Shown piece by piece: positions 9,920-17,046 of a DNA stretch of 64,000 bases (position 1 is the stretch's first letter; each line of letters starts with the position of its first letter). Both the position numbers and the translations under genes were made by a program. Source of the stretch: JBNKEI01 sp050288705 (lineage in GTDB: Bacteria; Myxococcota; Myxococcia; Myxococcales; UBA5297); contig JBNKEI010000207.1 of the NCBI GenBank assembly GCA_050288705.1, positions 62,001 to 126,000 of the forward strand, given 5' to 3'. The notes under the pieces were generated by a model. It saw only the letters and a program-made list of their open reading frames with translations, searched no databases and was not told the origin of the DNA.

Positions 9920-11625
9920 TGGGAGTTATGCCTAGCAATGTCAGGCGATATCGACAAAGCTATGCTTCAGCCAAGGGAGCATTTGCTCACGAAGAGCTTT
10001 TCGATAGAATCGTATGGCTGACCATTTTGCGCATAGCACTTGTCTCTTTATTGTTAGCCGGTACCACCTATGTTTTGGTTCGTTCCGATATTCAGGAGTT
10101 AGGAAAAGTTGAGCAAGCCCTTTATATAATCATTGGCATTACCTATTTGATTTCTGTGGCTTATCTGCTGATTCTGAGAACTCGAACCGTACATCACCGC
10201 AAGCTAGCTTACGTCCAAGTAATTGGCGATGTGATTATTGTATCATGTTTAGTATATCTCACCGGGGGAGTGGAAAGCATTATTTTGTTGATGTATCCTG
10301 TAACGGTGGCCAGCGCTGCTCTCTTGTTTTATCGGCGGGGTGCATTATTAATTGCATTTCTTTGTATTACGCTATTAGTGAGCATTTGTGTAGGTTTGAA
10401 CAAGGAATGGTTGCCTTCTCCTTCAGTCCGATTTTCGCAATCAAACGTACCGCTTCCGCGGCTGCTATTTACCCTATTTGCCCATACCAGCGCTATATGC
10501 CTCACTGCAGGCTTAGCTAGCCATCTATCGGAGCAATTACGATCAACTAGAGAGCGCTTGACTTTACGTGAGCATGATTATCTAGCTTTAGAAACCATTC
10601 ATGAAAGCATACTGCGATCAATCGCGAACGGCATTGTAACGACCGATAGGTTCGGTCGAATTACATTCGTAAATGCGGCGGGTGAATCGATTTGCGGATT
10701 TCGTTATGAAGACGTTAGAGGAAGTATGATTGAGTCTTATCTTCCCGAAGTTTGTCAGCATCTATTAAAAACCGAAGTAGCGGAAAAACTGGAAGTCTCT
10801 CGAAAAATACCTAATAGTCGAGAAGTAAAACTGGGTTTTTCCGCTGCGCCCCTTTTTGATCGCGAAGGTAATGACCAAGGACACGTAATAGTGGTAGAAG
10901 ATATGACTGAGCTCCGTGCCATGGAAGAAGCTATGAAGCGTGCTGAGCGACTCGCGGCTATTGGTTCTATGGCTGCAGGTCTTGCTCACGAGCTACGTAA
11001 TCCCTTGGCTTCTATGAGTGGTAGCATTCAATTGCTGGGCGCAGGAATGGCTCTTTCCGGAGACGAACTTCGATTAATGTCGATTGTGTTAAAAGAAGCC
11101 AATCGTTTAAATACGTTAATTTCTGATTTTTTGCAATACGCGCGTCCATCATTGGCGCAATTGCAACCGATGGAATTGGCGGAAATAGCTCGTTCTACTG
11201 CTACTTTATTTCGAAGCGATCCATCTCGAGATCAATTTGAGCTTTCCATGGATTTGGAAAACGATTTGGTGGTTAAGGGAGACGCCGGTCAGCTAAATCA
11301 AGTTCTCTGGAATTTGTTAGCCAATGCTTGTGAGGCAATGCCTGGGGTCGGCAGAATACGCATTGTAGTCAGCAAGATTGCTAACGAGGCCGAGCTTCAG
11401 GTGTGCGATAACGGAAACGGAATTAACTCTGAGGATTTACCGTACCTATTTGAGCCATTTTACACCACTAAATCGCGCGGGACAGGACTAGGTTTAGCAA
11501 TTGTACATTCGATTGTGCAAGGGCATGGCGGGTGGGTGTTGGTGCAAAGCGAAAAAGGAAAGGGAAGTATCTTTTCGGTTCGCTTGCCGTTATTGGATAG
11601 AAAAAAAATTGAGCCTTCTACCTAA
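9919..11625 (+). CDS. pilS: Sensor histidine kinase PilS (NtrB-like, controls pilin expression)
   Basis: A 568-residue membrane sensor kinase. The N-terminal ~190 residues contain about six hydrophobic helices, followed by a PAS domain (about 225-335, with ILRSIANGIVTTDRFGRITF) and a HisKA domain whose phospho-acceptor is His357 in AAGLAHELRNPLASM. The ATPase domain has the N box (LLANACEAM), G1 (DNGNGI) and G2 (SRGTGLGLAIV). The GTG start overlaps the pilC stop; an ATG three codons further is possible. Gene order and the partner pilR directly downstream identify it as PilS, which in known systems adjusts sigma-54-dependent pilA transcription. Confidence 0.92.
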   Translation: MGVMPSNVRRYRQSYASAKGAFAHEELFDRIVWLTILRIALVSLLLAGTTYVLVRSDIQELGKVEQALYIIIGITYLISVAYLLILRTRTVHHRKLAYVQVIGDVIIVSCLVYLTGGVESIILLMYPVTVASAALLFYRRGALLIAFLCITLLVSICVGLNKEWLPSPSVRFSQSNVPLPRLLFTLFAHTSAICLTAGLASHLSEQLRSTRERLTLREHDYLALETIHESILRSIANGIVTTDRFGRITFVNAAGESICGFRYEDVRGSMIESYLPEVCQHLLKTEVAEKLEVSRKIPNSREVKLGFSAAPLFDREGNDQGHVIVVEDMTELRAMEEAMKRAERLAAIGSMAAGLAHELRNPLASMSGSIQLLGAGMALSGDELRLMSIVLKEANRLNTLISDFLQYARPSLAQLQPMELAEIARSTATLFRSDPSRDQFELSMDLENDLVVKGDAGQLNQVLWNLLANACEAMPGVGRIRIVVSKIANEAELQVCDNGNGINSEDLPYLFEPFYTTKSRGTGLGLAIVHSIVQGHGGWVLVQSEKGKGSIFSVRLPLLDRKKIEPST

Positions 11626-11643
11626 GAGAAACGGGGAAAATAA

Positions 11644-13038
11644 ATGGCTCGCATTTTAATAGTAGATGACGAAGAATCAATGAGAGAATACCTAGAGATT
11701 CTTCTACGAAAATCAGGACACGAAGTCCTTTCGGTGGGTTGTGTTTCTGATGCAATCGAGCTAGCAGATTCTACTGAAGTCGATTTAGTGCTTAGCGATT
11801 TACGCATTGGTCGTGGAAGCGGCTTGGATGTGCTTAAAGCGTTTAAGCTGACCCAACCCAAAACCGAAGTTGTAATGATTACTGCTTATGCCACCATGGA
11901 AAATGCTATTGAAGCAATGAAATTAGGAGCATATGATTATGTAACCAAACCTTTTAAGAATGAAGAACTTTCTATTTTGGTCAGAAAGGCATTAGAAAAG
12001 GGGCATTTACTTCGAGAAAATGAATTACTAAAAATCCAATTAGGATCGAGAAATCGTATTGCCGGCATGATTGGGCAAAGTCCGGCAATGAGGGAAGTGT
12101 ATTCATTGGTAGAAAAAGTAGCCGCCAGCAAAACCACAGTATTGATTGTGGGCGAATCGGGAGTTGGAAAGGAATTAGTGGCTCGCGCTGTGCATGACAA
12201 AGGGCCACGGGCATCGGCATCTTTTGTACCTATCAACTGCGGAGCTATTCCCGAGGGGCTGGTGGAAAGCGAGCTGTTTGGGCATGTTCGCGGCGCGTTC
12301 ACCGGAGCAATGGGGGAGAAAGTAGGGCTCTTTAAGGCTGCTAATGGCGGAACCATTTTTTTGGACGAGGTAGGTGAGCTTACCTTGCCCGCTCAGGTTA
12401 AGCTATTGCGGGCAATTCAAGAACGATGCATCCGACCGGTAGGGGGTAATAAAGATATTGAAGTAGATGTCCGGCTCATCGCCGCGACCAATCGTGATTT
12501 AATCGAAGAGGTTAAAGAAGGGCACTTTCGAGAAGATTTGTATTACCGATTAAATGTTATTCAAATAGCCGTACCTCCTTTGCGCGAACGAAAAGAAGAT
12601 GTTGTTCCCCTTGCAGAATATTTCGCTGCGAGATGTGCCTCGCAAGAGGGGCGTGCAAAAATTGTGTTTTCGCAGGAAGCAATTGCTTTATTACAAGCTT
12701 ATGATTGGCCAGGTAACGTTCGGGAGCTGGAAAATGCCATTGAGAGAGCAGTTACTTTGACGGAAGGAGAGGTAGTACTGGCGAGTGGCTTACCTTCGCC
12801 AATTCGTGGCGTAGTGGCGCCAGTGGCTTCCGATGAAGTGGTGTTGGGGGCCAATGGGATCGATCTGCAATCTTATTTGGACGGAATCGAACGGCGTTTT
12901 CTACAATTGGCATTGGAACGGAGTGGAGGAGTAAAAAAAGAAGCTGCTAAACTATTGGGGTTAACATTTAGATCGATGCGTTACCGTTTAGCTAAACTCG
13001 GGCTGGTAATTTCTCAACACGAGGACGGATTTTCTTAA
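11644..13038 (+). CDS. pilR: Sigma-54-dependent response regulator PilR (NtrC family)
   Basis: A 464-residue three-domain regulator. The receiver has the phosphorylation site Asp52 (LVLSDLRIG) and the Lys of TKPFKNEEL. The AAA+ domain carries Walker A GESGVGKELVARAV (about residue 170), the sigma-54 contact loop GAFTGA, and Walker B GGTIFLDEVGEL. The C-terminus has a Fis-type helix-turn-helix (KKEAAKLLGLTFRSMRYRL). The start 18 bases after pilS and the gene order support PilR. In Myxococcus the regulated pilA follows pilR; here the next gene is a convergent eukaryote-like kinase, so the PilR target is outside this window. Confidence 0.93.
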   Translation: MARILIVDDEESMREYLEILLRKSGHEVLSVGCVSDAIELADSTEVDLVLSDLRIGRGSGLDVLKAFKLTQPKTEVVMITAYATMENAIEAMKLGAYDYVTKPFKNEELSILVRKALEKGHLLRENELLKIQLGSRNRIAGMIGQSPAMREVYSLVEKVAASKTTVLIVGESGVGKELVARAVHDKGPRASASFVPINCGAIPEGLVESELFGHVRGAFTGAMGEKVGLFKAANGGTIFLDEVGELTLPAQVKLLRAIQERCIRPVGGNKDIEVDVRLIAATNRDLIEEVKEGHFREDLYYRLNVIQIAVPPLRERKEDVVPLAEYFAARCASQEGRAKIVFSQEAIALLQAYDWPGNVRELENAIERAVTLTEGEVVLASGLPSPIRGVVAPVASDEVVLGANGIDLQSYLDGIERRFLQLALERSGGVKKEAAKLLGLTFRSMRYRLAKLGLVISQHEDGFS

Positions 13039-13065
13039 GCATGTAGAGCCAGCAGTGATCATCCT

Positions 13066-14550
13066 TTATTCCATTCTACCTTTACACATAAATCTCTTTA
13101 TTTTTCCTTTTAAACCACCAGTCGAGCCAAGATAGTAGTCAAAAGAATTTATACTAAGGTGTTCGCGAAAAGCTGTCGACTTCGAAATAATACCTTCACT
13201 GGCCAGTTTGTTCAACAATTCGCTAGGTTCGTATGTTCCTTGAAGAAAAAACTGGTTGCTTAGCACGTAATTAATACTAGGACGGTCGGAAGGATTTGGA
13301 GAACACAAATAGTTGTCCTGGGTGATCATCAGCAATGGATCACTAATTGGCAAATCTGTGAATATAGATGGAACTATGGACTTATATAGTGCAACAATAG
13401 TTTTTCCCAATGAGTACATGTCAGCCGATTGAGCATTGCATCCCTGTTGCAACTGATTCTTATCGTTAAGTTCGGGAGCAAAGTAACCATGCGTTCCCGC
13501 CCTAACCTTTAATGCTGGCGTTGCTCCATTTTTGGTATTTATGGATACTCCAAAATCACACAATTTAAAACGACCATCGCTACCAAGCATAACGTTAGTT
13601 TCTTTGATGTCGCAATGCCCCCATCCGGCGTCATGCATTGCTTTTACACCCTTTGCAATATGTAGTATCATGGTTCGTAGTAGGCGGAGTTTTTCAGATT
13701 CTGGAAGTGTGCTATTACGAATTTTGTTGGCAATTTCCTTGGCGTTTCCGTGTGGAGCAAGCTCCAAGACAAGCATTGACGACGGTTCTGTAACTTTTTC
13801 AATCTGTTCTGCGGAAAAGATTTTTCGCCTTCTCGCTAGTTCAAATATTGCAAGACCCGAGTATGTGGTCTGCTGGCTTCCAATGTACTTTATCAAATAG
13901 TCACTTTTAAGCTTGTTGAGCTCACGCATTTTGGCTGCTTCTTGTTTGGCAATATTAACTTTTAAGATTTCCTTAACGGCAACAGGTTCGAATTTCAAAC
14001 CATATTGTTGGTTGTCGGAAGATGATTTTTGGTTAAGCACTAATCCTCGATTTACCTGACCAAATCCGCCTTCACCTAAACTATCTAAGCGCAAGGAAAG
14101 AAACCAGCTTCCCTTTCCAGTTCCGGTACGACGAAGCCTCGGTTCGTCTATGGTTATTCCGCTGAAAAGCGCATGGTCTTTGGGGATAGCTAATTCTTCG
14201 CCATGGGGCGTCTTTTTTGGAAGATATTCTTCATTCTTTTTCTGGGCATAGTGTAAAAGACTATTTTGTTTTTCTAAATCAAAGTTTTCGAAGTCGTTGA
14301 CTGAATTTCTTGTAATACGGATGAGCTTTTTTGTAGAAAGTGGAGCATGCCTTGGATTTTTAGTGTGAAAGATTTTTCGCAGTCTGGCGCTGATGAGAGC
14401 ATTATCGACATGATTGTTGAGTTCGGTGGTCTGGCGTGCTTCGTTGCTTGTGAAATTTGGTGCGCTGTTTGGGGTATCGCCAGAAGATTGCGTTTTGCCA
14501 GAACCTCTTGTTCGGAACGCAGAGAAATTACATTTCAAACTAATTGGCAT
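13066..14550 (-). CDS. Eukaryote-like non-RD Ser/Thr protein kinase, candidate secreted effector
   Basis: A 494-residue protein with a complete kinase fold in its centre: glycine loop LGEGGFG (residues 158-164), Lys193 in VAVKE, catalytic HCDIKETN (His312, Asp314, Asn319), CDFG (332-334) and APE (358-360). The HRD arginine is replaced by Cys, making it a non-RD kinase, a class that in eukaryotes and some effectors does not need activation-loop phosphorylation. Residues 1-150 are polar, Ser/Thr/Asn-rich and look disordered; no membrane helix or PASTA/TPR domain follows, unlike housekeeping bacterial kinases. Start supported by GAGG seven bases upstream. It stands alone, converging on pilR and divergent from queA. 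Effector role is inference from architecture and the nearby LRR genes. Confidence 0.8.
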   Translation of the reverse strand: MPISLKCNFSAFRTRGSGKTQSSGDTPNSAPNFTSNEARQTTELNNHVDNALISARLRKIFHTKNPRHAPLSTKKLIRITRNSVNDFENFDLEKQNSLLHYAQKKNEEYLPKKTPHGEELAIPKDHALFSGITIDEPRLRRTGTGKGSWFLSLRLDSLGEGGFGQVNRGLVLNQKSSSDNQQYGLKFEPVAVKEILKVNIAKQEAAKMRELNKLKSDYLIKYIGSQQTTYSGLAIFELARRRKIFSAEQIEKVTEPSSMLVLELAPHGNAKEIANKIRNSTLPESEKLRLLRTMILHIAKGVKAMHDAGWGHCDIKETNVMLGSDGRFKLCDFGVSINTKNGATPALKVRAGTHGYFAPELNDKNQLQQGCNAQSADMYSLGKTIVALYKSIVPSIFTDLPISDPLLMITQDNYLCSPNPSDRPSINYVLSNQFFLQGTYEPSELLNKLASEGIISKSTAFREHLSINSFDYYLGSTGGLKGKIKRFMCKGRME

Positions 14551-14618
14551 AGTGCTACCTCTGAATTGAATTGGCTTATTTTTAAGATAGACACGGACCT
14601 ACACCTACCATGTTGTAA

Positions 14619-14647
14619 GTGTTAGATTAATCGAGTATACTTGTCAA
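14619..14647 (-). promoter_or_regulatory. Candidate sigma-70 promoter of the kinase gene
   Basis: Read on the minus strand, a perfect TTGACA (14647-14642) is followed after 17 bases by TAACAC (14624-14619), a weak -10. The transcript would start about 60 bases before the kinase ATG. The -35 and following bases (TTGACAAGT) recur upstream of the LRR gene at 16958. Confidence 0.4.
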
Positions 14648-14670
14648 GTTTTAAGGGATGTTTCTCCTAA

Positions 14671-14676
14671 TATAAT
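14671..14676 (+). promoter_or_regulatory. Candidate -10 box of queA-tgt
   Basis: A perfect TATAAT lies 53 bases before the queA start in the divergent kinase/queA intergenic region. No consensus -35 is present at 16-18 base spacing, so the call rests on the -10 hexamer and position alone. Confidence 0.35.
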
Positions 14677-14729
14677 GTATTTATTAGGTTTGGGTCAGTG
14701 GAGTCTATTGTTCGGAGTGCTTACTAAGG

Positions 14730-15758
14730 ATGAAGTTAGAAGATTTTGACTATTATTTGCCCGAGGAGTTGATTGCGCAGCAGCCATTACCCCAGCGTGA
14801 TGCCTCTAGGCTATTAGTCTTGCAGCGATCCTCTGGAGAAGTGAGTCATCAGTTGTTTAGCGATTTGGTCGGATACCTTTGTCCTGGCGATCTCTTGGTG
14901 CTTAATGATGCCAAAGTGATTCCTGCGCGATTGCAGGGAAAAAAAAGCCTATCCGGAGGAAAAGTAGAATTAGTATTGACCATGCCTTTGGCAAATCCGT
15001 TAGGAAATAACTGGAGGTGTATTGGTCAAGCCTCCAAGCCAATTCGACCGGGAATGAAGCTTGATTTTCAAGGGCTTAGTGCAGAGGTTTTGGCCTCCTT
15101 TGGAGGAGGAGCATATGAGGTGCGGTTCTTTTCTGAAGATTTTATGTCTGACTTAGCGCGGGTGGGGTCGGTTCCATTGCCGCCATATATTCGGCGGGAG
15201 CCTGATAGAGTCGACTGCAGTCGTTACCAAACAGTATTCGCTGCGCGTCTAGGAGCAGCTGCAGCTCCCACCGCTGGCTTTCATTTTACAGAATCTATTC
15301 TAAAAGAAATTGCTAGAAAGGAAGTAGAAATAGCATTTATCACTTTATATGTAGGGGCAGGAACTTTTCTTCCTATCAGGGTAGAAAATATTGAGCAGCA
15401 CAAAATGCATGCGGAAAAATATGAAATTACTACTGAGGCCGCGCAAGCAGTGAAGCGAGCGCGGGCGCGTAAGGGGCGCGTAATTGCAGTAGGAACAACC
15501 AGTGCTCGTGCTCTCGAATCTGCTTGGAAAGAAGGTGAAATACAAGCTGGAGAAGGCGTGTCCGAACTGTTTGTTTATCCCGGGTATCAATTTCGGGCAG
15601 TGGATGCTTTGATTACCAACTTTCATTTGCCGAAATCCACGCTATTATTGCTAGTAAGCGCGTTTGCTAGTTGTGACCAAATCCGGGCTGCCTATCGAGA
15701 AGCCGTGCGAGGGCATTACCGTTTCTTTTCTTATGGCGACGCCATGCTGATTCTTTGA
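14730..15758 (+). CDS. queA: S-adenosylmethionine:tRNA ribosyltransferase-isomerase QueA
   Basis: Transfers and isomerises the ribosyl moiety of SAM onto 7-aminomethyl-7-deazaguanine in tRNA, forming epoxyqueuosine. The 342-residue protein starts with the standard KLEDFDYYLPEELIAQ.P motif and contains the conserved VNDAK-like LVLNDAKVIPARL, AAPTAGFHFT and LYVGAGTFLPIR blocks, and ends with HYRFFSYGDAMLI. All are diagnostic of QueA and full length. The ATG directly abuts an AAGG, so the ribosome-binding site is unusual; GGAG lies 12 bases upstream. It is followed by tgt, its pathway partner. Confidence 0.97.
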   Translation: MKLEDFDYYLPEELIAQQPLPQRDASRLLVLQRSSGEVSHQLFSDLVGYLCPGDLLVLNDAKVIPARLQGKKSLSGGKVELVLTMPLANPLGNNWRCIGQASKPIRPGMKLDFQGLSAEVLASFGGGAYEVRFFSEDFMSDLARVGSVPLPPYIRREPDRVDCSRYQTVFAARLGAAAAPTAGFHFTESILKEIARKEVEIAFITLYVGAGTFLPIRVENIEQHKMHAEKYEITTEAAQAVKRARARKGRVIAVGTTSARALESAWKEGEIQAGEGVSELFVYPGYQFRAVDALITNFHLPKSTLLLLVSAFASCDQIRAAYREAVRGHYRFFSYGDAMLIL

Positions 15759-15795
15759 AAGAAATTAAACGCTTAGTCGAGAATGAGGATTATAA

Positions 15796-16932
15796 GTGGC
15801 CGGATTAATAAGTTTTGAGTTAACCGCAGTAGATTCATCTTCGCAGGCACGGCGTGGCCGGTTGTATACCTCTCATGGATGTATTGAGACGCCGGTATTC
15901 ATGCCGGTAGGGACCTTGGGGTCGGTCAAAGCATTAGGGCCTGATGATCTTCAAACTGAAGGCGCAAAGATAATTCTGGGAAATACTTACCATTTGTACC
16001 TCCGTCCTGGGCATCAATTGATTAAACAAATGGGCGGATTACATCGATTTGCTTCTTGGCCTAATTCTTTGCTAACCGACAGTGGTGGATTTCAGGTGTT
16101 TTCCTTGGCGCAGCGACGCACTATTACCGATGATGGGGTAACTTTTAGTTCTCATTTGAATGGCTCTGCGCATTTCTTCAGTCCGGAAATTGTGATGGAG
16201 ATTCAACAAGATCTAGGAGCCGATATCATTATGGCATTGGACGAGTGTCCGCCTGCCAATAGCTCTCGTTCATATTTGGAAACATCGCTTCGGAGGACTA
16301 CTTCGTGGCTGGTTCGTTGTGAAAAAGCCTGGAACCGGAAGAATTCTTCACTTTTCGGAATCGTGCAAGGAGGGGTGTTTACCGATTTGCGAAAGAGGCA
16401 TTTAGAAGAAATCTGCTCTGTAGATTTACCTGGTTATGCGCTCGGTGGTTATAGCGTAGGCGAGGAGCCTCAAACCATGCATGAAGGGGTAGCGTTTTGT
16501 GCACCGCAACTACCCCTCAGTAAACCTAGGTATCTAATGGGAGTGGGAACTCCAGTTGATTTAGTAACCTGCGTGGGTGCGGGAATTGATATGTTTGATT
16601 GCGTGCTTCCTACTCGTTGTGCGCGTAACGGATTGCTGTTCACCAGTCAAGGAAAAATAATTATTCGTAATGCTTGCTATGCAAAAGATCAACGCCCAGT
16701 TGATCCATTTTGTTCTTGTTATACCTGTCGTACATTTAGCCGGGCGTATCTTAGGCACCTATTTGCTGCAAAAGAGATTCTGGCAATGCGCCTAAATACT
16801 CTGCATAACATTCATTATTTCTTGAATTTGATGGAGCAAATTCGAAAAGCTATTGAAGAGCAGCGCTATTGGGCATTTTCAAAAAAATTCCTGGAAAGTC
16901 CGGCTGCATGTAAGTATACTGCCGATTACTAG
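15796..16932 (+). CDS. tgt: tRNA-guanine transglycosylase Tgt
   Basis: Exchanges guanine 34 for preQ1 in tRNAs with GUN anticodons (including tRNA-His-GUG encoded at 27.9 kb). The 378-residue protein carries the substrate-binding TDSGGFQVFSLA motif, the catalytic Asp region (MFDCVLPTRCARNG), GGYSVGE, and the zinc site CSCYTC followed by a downstream His. GTG start with GAGG seven bases upstream. In many proteobacteria yajC-secD-secF follow tgt; here they are replaced by two LRR genes, suggesting insertion or rearrangement at this point. Confidence 0.97.
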   Translation: MAGLISFELTAVDSSSQARRGRLYTSHGCIETPVFMPVGTLGSVKALGPDDLQTEGAKIILGNTYHLYLRPGHQLIKQMGGLHRFASWPNSLLTDSGGFQVFSLAQRRTITDDGVTFSSHLNGSAHFFSPEIVMEIQQDLGADIIMALDECPPANSSRSYLETSLRRTTSWLVRCEKAWNRKNSSLFGIVQGGVFTDLRKRHLEEICSVDLPGYALGGYSVGEEPQTMHEGVAFCAPQLPLSKPRYLMGVGTPVDLVTCVGAGIDMFDCVLPTRCARNGLLFTSQGKIIIRNACYAKDQRPVDPFCSCYTCRTFSRAYLRHLFAAKEILAMRLNTLHNIHYFLNLMEQIRKAIEEQRYWAFSKKFLESPAACKYTADY

Positions 16933-16957
16933 GTAGGCATAATTCTATAATGGTCTA

Positions 16958-16987
16958 TTGACAAGTTGTTTAAGTGAGAAGTTTAAC
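16958..16987 (+). promoter_or_regulatory. Candidate sigma-70 promoter of the first LRR gene
   Basis: A perfect TTGACA (16958-16963) is followed after 18 bases by TTTAAC (16982-16987), four of six matches to the -10 consensus. It precedes the LRR gene start by 60 to 170 bases depending on the start codon. The TTGACAAGT string is shared with the minus-strand promoter of the kinase gene. Confidence 0.35.
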
Positions 16988-17046
16988 GCAAATTATGACC
17001 ATAGTAGGCACTTTGTGAAGCAAAGAATTAAAAAAGCAACTTTTGG

